Shown: positions 10,640 to 20,653 of the stretch, one piece after another | Numbering within the stretch: position 1 is the first letter of the stretch | Layout of the letters: every line of letters starts with the position of its first letter | NCBI RefSeq assembly: GCF_030445035.2 | Contig: NC_080673.1 | Coordinates: 190,631,216 to 190,695,215 of the forward strand | DNA length: 64,000 nucleotides | Direction of reading: 5' to 3' | DNA from: Dasypus novemcinctus | Taxonomy: Eukaryota; Chordata; Mammalia; Cingulata; Dasypodidae | The notes under the pieces: model-generated | Told to the model about the DNA's origin: nothing | Databases searched by the model: none | The model's input: the letters and a program-made list of their open reading frames with translations, nothing else | Program-made: the position numbers and the translations under genes

Positions 10640-12175
10640 CTTGGAGAAAATCTTCAATGCACTTGATTATTTTCTGTATACACACAATACACACAGATTC
10701 AAAGCACATTTTTATTGGAATCTTTATTTTGTAAACTGCTCAGCATTTTCTTTGATAATGTTCTTCTTAATGACTTTGTGATATGGAATATACAATAATT
10801 CATTAGCCAATTACCTATTTTTTAATCTTTTTCGCTGTCATTAAAAAGTTTTAATAAATATTTTCACAACCCATTTTTTGTATCTCCTATGATTTCCCTA
10901 AAATAAACTCATAGAGGGAAAATGTGTCTTAAGGGAAATAAGCATATTTAATTCTTTTGAAAGACATGTTTCCAAACTGCTTTTTAATGAAGCTGTATAA
11001 TCTCCACTCCTACCAGTAGCATTGACAGTCCCTTTCTCATTATATACCTGTGCAAACATTGAAAATTGTTTCTGTTTTAAATCCTTCTTAATTTAATGGG
11101 CAAAAGTGACCTCAAATGTTAATGTTCTGTATATTTGATTTTTACTAAGTTTATACTTTTATACTTTTACTTGTGGGCCATTTACATTTTTTCCTGGTTA
11201 AATTGCCTGTTCATGTTTGTTTGCTCATTTCCAAATTAGGGTGTTCATCATGAAGCCATTAAACTATTTATATATTTATAATCGAAATATTTGTCATATC
11301 TACTACTAAAACTTTTTCATAGTTTATCAGTTGCATTTTTAAATTTTTCTCTTCATATTTTTCAATAAACCTAAGTTTAACAGTTCTTGTTGATCGACTC
11401 ATCGATATTTCCCTTCATAAATTCTTCACTTTCACTCTCCAAATAGCTTTTATCATACCAAAGTTACATAAATACTTACATTTTATTCTGTTTCTTGCTT
11501 TTTTACATTTATGCATTTAAAGTTGGAATCTAATTTTAGTTATTTTCCAAATAGTCATTCTTCCTAGCATCATTTGAACTATTTGTAATTTAGCCATATT
11601 TTAAAATGTCACATACATACATATAATATCCTAAATATAATATATATGAGTATATGCTAAAACTGTTTTGTTGCATTAATCTGTCTGTGTATTCTCATGT
11701 CAGTATTCAATTGCTTTAATTAATTATTGCAGATTTATAACACATGCTGATGTCTATGAGTACATGATCTTTCTCATGAATCTTCCCTTTCAAATGTTCA
11801 TGCTGCTTCCGTAGTCTGCCAGACAAATTTAGAAACAATTTATCAACTTTCCAAACAAAATGAATGGGAGGCAGGGAGGGAGGGAGGGAGGAAAGGAGAA
11901 GGAGAAGGAAGGAAGGAGGGATTGAGGCAAGAAAAAAGAGACAGAAAAGAAAGCAATTCCATTGGGAATGTAACTGAAATTGCCCCAACTGTATAGTCAT
12001 CTGTGACTAATTAATCAATATCATGTATTCCCATCCAGTAAAATGGAATGTCCCTTTATTTAGCCCAGTCTTCTTTCACGTCCTTCAGTAAATTCTTGTG
12101 GTTTTCAAGTCCTACACAATTCCTAAGTTTCTTTTTAAAAATTTTTATTATTTTAAATGGACATTCTATTTCTTA
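10640..12175 (-). mobile_element. Old L1M/L1ME ORF2-3'UTR relic
   Basis: The plus strand reads as complement of old L1 3' sequence: 'actgctttttaatgaagctg', 'ctccactcctaccagtagc', 'aaattgcctgttcatgtttg', then ORF2-derived 'gcattaatctgtctgtgtat', 'attattgcagatttataac', 'cttttttcacgtccttc'-like text near 12065 and 'aattcctaagtttc' near 12118. Many gaps. A purine microsatellite sits inside at 11866-11925. Confidence 0.6.
11866..11925. repeat. (GGGA)n/(GGAA)n purine tract
   Basis: Imperfect GGGA, GGAG and GGAA units inside the old minus-strand L1. Explains the Ser/Leu/Pro-rich minus-strand frame here. Confidence 0.85.
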
Positions 12176-12844
12176 CATCTGTATGTCTTCTAGTTATTTT
12201 TTCTTGAATATGTGAAAAAAAATAAAAGAACAACCTGGCAAAGCCTGGTGAAAAATATTTTTCTCCCAATGATATATACAGTACCTCTATAGTGACTGAA
12301 ATTCTCATTTCTCCCTTACTTTCTTCTTGAGCTGAATACAAACTGACACATTTTTATTCTCTATGAAGATTCAATATGACTACTTCTTTTATGGACCTAT
12401 CTTCTTTCCTTCTGTCCTCTCTTCTTTTTTTTCTTTTCCTCTTCCTTTCAACCAACCATTTGGTAAAAATTGATTTTATGTTGGAAAATATGCTTAGAAC
12501 ATAGAAATGAAAGCTATGGGCCTTGACCTTAAATTGTGTATGGTCTTCTTGTGCCAGATAACTAAATAATCAGATACAATGTAGTATGATGACATCTCAG
12601 GGAGTAGTAAGAGAGAATGCTACTTGAGCACAAAGAGGGCCCATCATCCGTCAAAAGGTGGTCAGGAAAGACCTTCCAGAAGAGGCTCAGCTTAGAGACA
12701 CAGAGGCCTGGTGGGAGAACATCGAAACAGCCCAGGACAAAGGTTTACATGTCATCAGTCATGGAACATATACCTAATCTGACTGATGCATACAACTATA
12801 CAAGTAACCCACAAACACACGTTTAGGATAAATATTTCAATGAA
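12176..12844. other. No gene; possible ancient repeat at 12540-12720
   Basis: 12600-12720 ('ggaaagaccttccagaagagg', 'acacagaggcctggtgggag') resembles the same ancient L2-type repeat group as 8640-9125. The remainder is unassigned. Confidence 0.35.
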
Positions 12845-13330
12845 AAACTGAGAATATGAGAGGAAAAATTTTGAAGTATACATTTTCTTCACCATCAGCC
12901 ATCCCATCATTTTACAGATAATATATAACTCTATGGGTGTGTACTCCCATAATTGTAAAAATATATACCCATTTATACATATATATAGATATATAAGACC
13001 TATGTAATGAATATATCCCTATACATTTTCTTCTACAACTTACTTTTTTCATGTACAACATCCTGGAATGCTTACCCTGTATGTCCAAATAGATTACTAG
13101 CATTCTTTTTAGTATCTTTTTAAAAAGAGCAATACATATTTATATGTTCATGGAAATAAAAAACAGCACTAAACCTGCAAAGTAGAAATAAAAAGTCCCT
13201 GAATCCTCTCAGAATTATCTGCTCCCATTCTCATTCCCCAGAGCTAGTCATTTTTAAAGTCCCTGTGTACTCTCCCAGAAAGACTGGGTGTGTGTGAATA
13301 TTTTCTACATACTCTTACAGTCAAGCTGTT
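12845..13330 (-). mobile_element. L1ME-like 3'UTR fragments
   Basis: Complement of old L1 3'UTR: 'acaacttacttttttcatg' and 'gcattctttttagtatc', then 'aaaaagagcaatacatattta', 'aaaaagtccctgaatcctc' and 'ctcattccccagagctag'. The two blocks appear in the reverse of the expected order, so two fragments are likely. Low complexity TA stretches at 12958-12995. Confidence 0.45.
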
Positions 13331-14400
13331 CTCAGGTACCCAGTAGGACAGATGCCCTGCTTCTGCTACATTGATGCTGCTTTCCAGGAAAAGCCGAGTG
13401 TTAGGCATGTAGAGGTAGGTTGGCTTTTAGCATACTACATACACTCAGGTCATGTTCCATTCAATGTAGTGTGACTTCAGTAAATGCCAGCCAGCAGAGA
13501 AATGCATTTTCCTTTAATGGAGGAATGGGCTAAGGAAAAACAACAGGCTAGCCATCCTAACCTTGGGAGGTTAGGGGAATCTTCCTTGTCAATAATTCAC
13601 TATATTAGGCAAAGCTATTCAGAAAATGTGTTTTGATAAGGCACAGTAAAACTAACAGGATTGGCAGGTAGAGCACCTGCCACAGACAAGCTGATATTAT
13701 ATTCTCCAGCTAAAGAGATTGAGCTTTATGTGCTTTGAGGCTATGGGTGATTCCAACAGCTGGTTCGGTTATAATTTATAGTAAATGAGGCATAAATTTG
13801 TAGGGATTATTTGTTTACTTTGAAGTGAATCTGTGATCTGTGAGTGACCCTATTACTAGTTAATAGGAGGAGAGAATTACTTGTTATTGGAATGAAAGAG
13901 AATAAGATCTAATCAAATACAGTCAACACCCATACAACCTTCAAATGCCCCCCAAAGGGCTCATGTCAATAACATTAGCAACAAGATAAGCAAAAGGAAA
14001 CTATTATCCACATACCGGAGATGAAAAAAGAGAAGCCCTTAGATCTGGACACCTGACTTTTCTCCTTTTACCTGAAAAATGAGCAAGCTGGAATCAAGCC
14101 ACTGATCTTCTAACTCTTAGCCAAGTGTAATTTTCACCATAGAGACTCTTATGTATATATTCAGATAGCTAAAAATTATGCAAACTAAGATTCGGCAGCA
14201 TTTCACATTTTATAAAGCAATTTTACAACAAACAATTGATACGATAACTCAGTTTAACTGGAAATTTGGGGTACTATTAGTGACATGTCTTTAAAAAAAA
14301 AAGCTACAGACCCAGGAAATCAGCATGTACTAATGTATCTGCTTTACCCCACAAAATAAGGAGGGGCGGGGATTTTCAGTTTCAGGTCCCAGAGTAGAAA
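13331..14400. other. Unique DNA with a possible MIR at 13950-14145
   Basis: No gene is visible. 'aaactattatccacatacc', 'agatgaaaaaagagaag' and 'ctggaatcaagccactgatc' follow the MIR 3' half weakly. The rest is not assigned. Confidence 0.35.
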
Positions 14401-14437
14401 TCTCGAAGCATGAGAGATTCAACGCTGCACTAACGCC

Positions 14438-14980
14438 TTGGGGAGAATTGGCAGGTGGCTCCAAAATACAGTACACTCAACCTCCCTATGCAAGAACACT
14501 ATTTTTTTAAACAGTTATGGTAGTGTTCCCTGTGAAGGAAGCACAGCTGTAGAATCAGCCCCATCGCTTCCGTCCTCGGTAGGACACGGTTGGGAAGATC
14601 GTTCTACGTTCGACCACACGGGGGCAGGATTAGCATGGCATTCAAAGGCTTCCGGAGCTGAGGGTCAGGATGAGCCAGCACTGCCAATTAACTCAGAAAA
14701 ACATCCTTTTGTGTCTTCTTTGACTTACAGATGCGCAAAAATGAGAGCAAAGAATGTGGTCTCTGAATGCGAGCTCTGTTTCTTCCGTCCTGTTTACTGG
14801 AGGGGTGCGGGATGCAGGGTGAGGGGCGCTCCGACGGCCGAACGCGCCAACTGCTTGGAGTGGCCCGAAAGCACCCAGGGACACGGGGAGAGCGGCTGCA
14901 CGCGCGGGGCAATCAAAACGAGACTTCACTTTTGGCAAATCACAGACTTAGAATGTGTCCGTGGGCTTAATATTTCTTAA
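14438..14980 (+). CDS. Open frame in CpG-rich unique DNA, doubtful
   Basis: A 180-codon frame from ATG at 14438 is the longest open frame outside repeats. I do not recognise the protein: no transmembrane segment, no repeat and no familiar motif; Cys residues are scattered. It overlaps the CpG-rich patch, where low AT content makes long frames likely by chance. Within it lies a good splice-acceptor-like site (pyrimidine tract then 'ttacag', ending 14730) and a donor-like 'cagG/GTGAGG' at 14819, so the locus might instead hold a small exon of 88 bp. Most likely not a protein gene. Confidence 0.12.
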   Translation: MGRIGRWLQNTVHSTSLCKNTIFLNSYGSVPCEGSTAVESAPSLPSSVGHGWEDRSTFDHTGAGLAWHSKASGAEGQDEPALPINSEKHPFVSSLTYRCAKMRAKNVVSECELCFFRPVYWRGAGCRVRGAPTAERANCLEWPESTQGHGESGCTRGAIKTRLHFWQITDLECVRGLNIS

Positions 14981-15230
14981 CTGTTCTCTTCATTTTACTT
15001 TCCACCAAAAGGCGAAAACCAGGAGGGAGATGTTTGAAATGGTATTGTGCCTTTGTTTAGGGACTTTAATCCGTATAGATGACATTTTCTTAGCAATGAA
15101 TCCACGATGCAACCAGAATTCAAATCAACGCATTGAAAATATTTCATTCTGTTACTCCAAATTCGTTGCGGAGAAGGAATTTTTTTGTTTGAAATCCGTG
15201 GTGCACTGAAAGGACCGTCCCACCTAATCC
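14540..15230. promoter_or_regulatory. CpG-rich patch, candidate promoter or enhancer
   Basis: The only part of the window with many CpGs: clusters at 14565-14625, 14765-14790, 14825-14915 and 15065-15205. Sequence is not repeat-like. In mammals such islands often mark promoters or exons, and CpG survives only where germline methylation is low or selection acts. No TATA box can be assigned. This is inference from base composition. Confidence 0.35.
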
Positions 15231-15300
15231 TCACAGTAGCTCTGTTTATTATTTCCATTTTACAAATGGGGAAAACAAGATTAAAAAAATTAATTGAACT
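15215..15300 (+). mobile_element. MIR core fragment
   Basis: 'taatcctcacagtagctctg', 'tattatttccattttaca' and 'aaatggggaaaacaag' match the MIR middle segment on the plus strand. Confidence 0.65.
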
Positions 15301-15639
15301 ATTAGTTATTACTTATTTCCTTCTTCCTCTATTTAAATAATTTGAATAACAATAAAAAGGAAAAAAAAACAAAGATTAATGAGGGAGAGAAACCATCCTG
15401 AGTGTGAAATGAGTGCGTGGACGAGAAAACTTGAGGGCTTGGGCATTAGATAAACCCAGTTCCACCTCATTTTCTATCCATGGATAGAAAAATAAAGAAG
15501 GAAATAAGTAATCACTGATAGGCAAATGAGCCTTTCTGTCATTAAAGATAACAATGAGGAAAAGTGTAAACATGTATATCTGATTTGAAAAGCAACCTTA
15601 TACAAGGTACAAAATGACAAGTCAAAACTTCTCTATGAC
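15301..15639. other. Unassigned AT-rich DNA
   Basis: No gene or repeat recognised. Confidence 0.4.
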
Positions 15640-15815
15640 CCACATACAGACCCCTCCCCACAAACATTACCACTACTACTAAGAAATAAGAAAGAACCGT
15701 AACAGATGCACCACCTTAATGCAAGGTGTTAATAATAGAGTGGTAGATGGGAACTCTGCATTTTATGCACGACTTTTCTGTAAAATTATAGCCTCTCTAG
15801 TGAAAAAAAAAATTA
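15640..15815 (+). mobile_element. L1 3' end fragment
   Basis: 'accttaatgcaaggtgtta', 'ataatagagtggtagatggg', 'aactctgcattttatgc' and 'cttttctgtaaaattata' reproduce the L1 3' terminal segment, ending in an A run at 15802. Same module as at 23350-23490 and 38970-39090. Confidence 0.75.
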
Positions 15816-16339
15816 AATAATTTTAGTTTATATAATGATATAAGCTATTATTTATAGCACATCTACTATATACACCAGGCACAATTAAAGCAATTCATCA
15901 ATCACATCATTTAATGTGAATATATAGTCATTTATTTTTTATTTATACCAAGAGTTCTATATCCATGCAGACTGATCCATCTCCTTTTTTCTCATTGCTA
16001 GAATCTTCTATCCCAAGGATGTATTGCAATTTATTTAACAGTTATTCTTGGTTCATTTCCTCTCCCTATGACCTTAACTAGGAAACATGTATGGTTGGTT
16101 TTCTTTTCATTTACAAGTTAACTCTTAGTAACTACAACAATGACAAAAAACTGGATTTGATTAATGCATAGTTATGTTAAAAAGGAATGAATAAAAGTGA
16201 AGAGAAACATTGTTTTTATAGTTCAGAAAATTATCATCTAATGGTGTTGCTGATTCCCTTGAAGCTGAGATGGCCAAGGATAGAAGTTAGCTGGCATCCA
16301 CGGACAAGTCATCTGTCCTTATAGACGTTGAAAAACTCC
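15816..16339. other. Unassigned AT-rich DNA
   Basis: No gene or clear repeat. Two short poly(A)/(TA) stretches only. Confidence 0.4.
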
Positions 16340-16950
16340 TTTGTGGTTTGTTTTTAATTGAAGTATATCATTCATACATGAACATACATAAACAATAAGT
16401 GTATAATAAAAGTTGTGAACTTACAAAGTAACTATGCATAGCATCATCCAGGTTCCCATACATTAACTCTCCACCAACACCTTGCATTGTTGTAATATAT
16501 TTGTTATAAACTACACAAGAGCATCATCAAAATATTACTAACTAAAGTTCATATCTTACATTTGATGTATTTTCCCCCAACCCCAACTTATTTTTTAAAC
16601 AAATGAATTTTATTGATACATATTAGTAAAATATACAATTTATCCAAAGTAAACAATCAATGGCATTTGGTATAATCCCATAGTTGAGAGTTCATCATTT
16701 CAATCATTATTAAAGTATTTTCACTATTTCAATAATAATAATAAACAAAAACCAGACAAACAGATGAACAAGGAAATTCGTCCCCTCTCAATCTCTCTCT
16801 GTTTCCCCTGCTGTATGTAGCTGCTATTTCTGGCTATTCTTGCACAATTATTTATTTGTTTATTAAGCAGTTTTACTGAGCTATATTCACATATTATATG
16901 ATATCTCCAAAGAGTATAATCAATGGCTTTTCTTTTTTAGCTGATAAAAA
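16340..16950 (-). mobile_element. L1 3'UTR fragments
   Basis: Plus-strand text such as 'ttgaagtatatcattcatac', 'caccttgcattgttgtaat', 'gagcatcatcaaaatatta' and 'tgagctatattcacatatt' is the complement of L1 3'UTRs. It matches 52385-52470 on the same strand ('aacactgtgcattgctg', 'acatcatcaaaatattact'). At least two pieces (16340-16590 and 16600-16950). Confidence 0.65.
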
Positions 16951-17169
16951 ACCCTTTATTACAAAATTGTAAAATAAAGAGAAAAATAGATTGAAAGAAA
17001 TTACAAATTTTAAGAGAGAGTGCAAGACCAGGTAAGATTTAATATAATAAATTGTAAGAAACAGATAGTACAGCAATAAACATTTATAAATGTAAACAAT
17101 AATTCTAATATAATAGAAATTAATTATAACATACTTCTAATTTTTATATTACAGCTCTAAGTATTGGAC

Positions 17170-17954
17170 ATAATAGTCTCTAAGATCCTATCTGGCTGGC
17201 ATTTACATGAGCTAAAATGATCTACATTCTTCAGGCCCATGTCCACAGGTTCACCATATACTTACTTCCACCAGTTCCTTTTCCCCAGTTTTATAATTAT
17301 GTTCCTTCCAGGCCTCTGAACAACCAGCCAATCTATTTGCCACTGCCCAGAACTTCAGATGTATACCTACCTATACCCAGGCCACTTCCACACCAAACCA
17401 CGAAGCTCTGCCCAAGAAGGGATTTTCCTTCACCATTGTCCATAGTGTATCCCTAGGTGGTGCTATAATAGAGCTGTAGTCCATTTTTGTCTAGCACCAA
17501 CATACCATGCCATCCCATTTGTGAACCAGACCTGTGACTTTTTCTCCATTGACATTTGGCTACAGGAAGTACCCCAAGAGGCCATAGCAATGTTTTGAGA
17601 AAAAGCTGTCAGTACATAGTGGCAGGTGTTATGGTAGTGAATCTAGTAGTAGGCTACCTGTTTGTGTAATTTGCATGTCTTCTGGGTCATAAACTAAATC
17701 CAGAATAAACCATTTCCATTTCATAATAAATTGTTGCTTTTCCCATCCAACCCTCTGACTTGGTGTATTTGATAATACTTAGCTCATAATAGACAATTTG
17801 CTGGTGTCATGACATCAATACAGTGGACAACTTGAAGGTCTGACAATGCAAAGACGATTGAGATCTCAGCAAACATTATTGCAACAGAGTACAGGAGGGT
17901 TACATATCCTTAAGGCAAGATAGTGAATAGTTACTGCTCTCCTGTCTTACGAAG
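17170..17954 (-). mobile_element. ERVL-like pol remnant, RT connection and RNase H
   Basis: Read on the minus strand, 17580-17200 gives a retroviral RNase H region of the ERVL (class III) type, for example VWFTNGMAWYVGARQKW near 17550-17500 and a 'WAELR' segment further on. The higher part (17760-17640) gives a KWKWF-type segment that precedes RNase H in this family. In-frame stops and frameshifts are frequent. The first catalytic Asp of the usual TDGS-like motif reads Asn. Order on the minus strand (gag-like at 21250-22030, then this) fits one provirus. No integrase is seen below 17170. Confidence 0.7.
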
Positions 17955-18386
17955 GTATAGCAGTTTGACATGGTTTTGGAATTCCAAAAATAGATATTGG
18001 ATTATGTTTGTAATCTGGTCTGTACCTGGGTGTGATTAAGTTATGGTTAGGGCCATGTCATTAGGGCATTAAGTCCCCACCCTTGGTGGGTGGGACTCAC
18101 AGAAAAAAGGCATGGCAAAGGACAGAGTTGAGCGTTTTTGATGTTGAAATTTTGATGTTAGAGTTTGATGCTGAAGGCTTAAGCTGGAGCCCCAGGAAGA
18201 GAGAAACCAGGAAGTCTGAACCCTCACAGATGTCAGCAACCATCTTACTCCAACACATGAAAATATACTTTGGTGAGGGAAGTAACTTATGCTTTATAGC
18301 CTGGTATCTGTAAGCTCCTACCCTTTAGGAAAACCAGCCAATTTCTGGTATTTTGCATCAGCACCCCTTTAGCTAACTAATACAGA
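17955..18386 (+). mobile_element. Solo LTR, MaLR/ERVL-related, lineage-specific type
   Basis: Begins near 'tatagcagtttgacatgg' and ends 'ctttagctaactaatacag', the usual MaLR/ERVL LTR ending. It contains 'gtctgtacctgggtgtgatt', 'ccccacccttggtgggtggg' and a repeated 'tgatgttga' stretch. It lies in opposite orientation inside the ERVL pol remnant, so it is the younger of the two. A relative lies at 55310-55805 (minus). Confidence 0.65.
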
Positions 18387-18939
18387 AGGCAAAATGCTTT
18401 TGATCCCTCCCCACCTTATGAGGTCAAAAAGAATGCATATACCAACTTAATATATGTTTTCCAAGTGCCAGAGCAGTTTTGATCTGCTCCAGTAAGATAC
18501 CACATCCCTCTCAGCAGCTGTAATTAGAAAAGCACCTAATTAAGCTTAAGGTAGTCAGTTTTTATCATATCTGGTATCTTCAGGACACAAAATAGTAAAG
18601 GAGGCAATGATGATGGCCACCATCTCTATATTCTCTCTATCTTTAATAGTAACAGTATTGTCTCTGATTGACTCTCTTGCCCGGGGTTGGGAGGAGTCAG
18701 TTTTAACAGCATCTACTCAATCTTTCCTACCATAATGTTCTTTACTTTGCAGTTTGGAGAATCAATGTGTGCATTCTGGCAAATACTAAGCACATCTAAC
18801 CCATGGTCCTGGATAATAACCATAACAATAAAAAGGAATTGGACCAATCCCCATTTATTATCCTGCCTCCATTGATTACCACTCCAACTGGAGGACTCCC
18901 AGTATTAGTATTAGCTAAACTTTTTATCTAGCAGTTGTC
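18387..18939 (-). mobile_element. Probable ERVL interior, continued
   Basis: Lies between the solo LTR and the SINE/L1 insertion and separates pol (below) from gag-like sequence (above). Minus-strand translation near 18470-18400 has weak likeness to the RT-RNase H connection. The assignment rests mostly on position. Confidence 0.35.
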
Positions 18940-18953
18940 AAAAAGCCAAAGTA
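18940..18953. repeat. Target-site duplication, left copy
   Basis: AAAAAGCCAAAGTA. The identical 14-mer stands at 20640-20653. The pair encloses a SINE and an L1 3' end together. Confidence 0.9.
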
Positions 18954-19543
18954 GGGAAGCGGATGTGACTCAAGAGATAGGACTTCCACCTACCATACAG
19001 GAGGACCCAGGTTCGATCCCTGGGCCTCCTGGTGAAAAAGAAGAGAAAGCATGCCCACACGGCAAGCCAAGTGCTGGCACAGTGAGCCGAGTGCCCATGC
19101 AAGTGCCTGCATGATCAGTCAAGTGCCTGCATGATGAGTCAAGTGCCTGCACGAGTGCCCACCCAGTGAGGTGAGTGCCCACATGGTAAGCCTGTGCCTG
19201 CATAAGTGAGTCACACAGCAAGATGATGACTCAACGAAAGAGAGATGAACAGAAGAGAGTTGAAGGGGAGAGTCAAGGTGAAGTGCAGCAGAGACCAGGA
19301 TCTGAGGTGACACAACTGACAGGGAAACTTTCTCCACATCAGAGGTCCCCAGGATTGAATCCTGATGAATCCTAGAGGAGAAAATGTGAGAAGACAAGAC
19401 AGAAAAAGAAATAGACACAGAAGATCACACAGCGAATGAACACAGACAGCAAAAACAGCAAGGCGGAGGGAGAGGGAGGTGAAGGGGGAAAAACAAATAA
19501 ATCTTTAAAAAAAAAAGATAGCTTCAAAAAAAAAAAAAAAAAC
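18954..19543 (+). mobile_element. Dimeric tRNA-derived armadillo SINE (DAS type)
   Basis: Starts GGGAAGCGGATGTGACTCAA right after the duplication. A tRNA-like head follows, with a B-box-like 'ggttcgatcc' at 19013. An internal tandem repeat lies at 19081-19215. A second head-like part 'aggattgaatcctgatg' is near 19351. The end is 'aaataaatctttaaa' and A-rich: A10, then 'gatagcttc', then A18 that runs straight into L1 sequence at about 19544. Pol III transcription from the tRNA-like promoter is known for this family type; here it is a dead copy. Confidence 0.85.
19081..19215 (+). repeat. Minisatellite inside the SINE
   Basis: Repeats of a roughly 20-bp unit built on 'agtgcctgcatgatcagtca' and shorter variants ('gagtgcccacatgg', 'gagtgcccatgcaa'). 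About six diverged units. Confidence 0.8.
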
Positions 19544-20639
19544 TAGAAAATGACCCTGAATTAAAGGTTCAACGTGGACCAGCAGAATATCCCTGTCTAC
19601 ATATAATACCAGGAGTTTAAAATGCTGTTTGACCTAATGTAAGGGGGAAATGGAAAGGAGAAATGAGTTTATATGGCTATGAGTCTCTAAAAAAGAGTCT
19701 GGAGGATGTCAGAAGGATTGCCCTTATGCACAGCTGAGCAGAGTCTCAGAGAAAGATAAAGTAGATACAACCCCAGGCATTGGTTCTTTTGAGGGCTAAA
19801 GAGACCCACAGGTTCGATGGTCATGGCAGATGTGGTTCACTACCATGTCAGTTGGCCCTTCTTTGGAGCTGGTGTTTCTGCGTGATGGAGCTGGACACAG
19901 ATGGGATCTCTTTTCACAAGACTTTCATGCTACTTTACTGGAATTGTAGTTGGTGCTGGGGTTTACGATATATCTAGGGGATTTGAATCTCTGGACTGAC
20001 AATATGATAGCCAGGCCCTGAGCCTCAACAGACTTCAACTCCTACACTCTGATTATTGGACTTACCCCACTCAGCTAACATGGAGTTGAAGAATGTCAAC
20101 CACCACACCATGGAGCCTAGAGTGCCTACAACTGAAAGCAGGAGGATTGCATCCAGTATCCATGTGGAATCTAAGCCTCCTCTTGACACAGATGTGCAAT
20201 GGACACAACCAATCCAAGGTCCACAGTGAAAATGTGGCATTGGTGTGGGAAAAGTGGCCATCGTGGCTGCTGGGTGCAGGGAATGGGAGGAAGAGATGAA
20301 ATGTGGGGGCGTTTTCGGGACTTGGAGTTGTCCTGGGTGGTGCTTCAGGGACAATTACTGGACATTGTAGATCCTCCCAGGACCCACTGGATGGAACGTG
20401 GGAGAGTATGGGCTATGATGTGGACCATTGACCATGAGGTGCAGTGATGCCCAGAGATATACTTACCAAATGCAATGGATATGTCATGATGATGGGAAAG
20501 AGTGTTGCTGTGGGGGGAGTGGTGGGGTGGGGGCAGTGGGGTTGAATGAGACCTCATATTTTGAACGTAATATTTTTTAAAAATGAATAAAAAAATTTAA
20601 AAAATTAAAAATAAATAAATAAATAAATAAAGTTTTTTT
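19544..20639 (+). mobile_element. L1 3'UTR, 5'-truncated, joined to SINE
   Basis: Starts AACTAGAAAATGACCC, collinear with 47123-48240 of another L1 copy. It includes the polypurine/G-rich tract at 20510-20545 and ends in (AAAT)n/poly(A) with a final 'agttttttt' before the right-hand target duplication. It lacks the 70-bp block of the 47811-47880 copy. It has no duplication of its own on its left side. The frames inside (20025-20447) are chance. Confidence 0.9.
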
Positions 20640-20653
20640 AAAAAGCCAAAGTA
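20640..20653. repeat. Target-site duplication, right copy
   Basis: AAAAAGCCAAAGTA, exact copy of 18940-18953. Confidence 0.9.

Noticed and set aside
19081..19215. CRISPR-like array
   Set aside because: Short direct repeats without spacers in a mammalian SINE; it is a minisatellite.
20025..20447. 109-codon and other frames
   Set aside because: Same L1 3'UTR as above.
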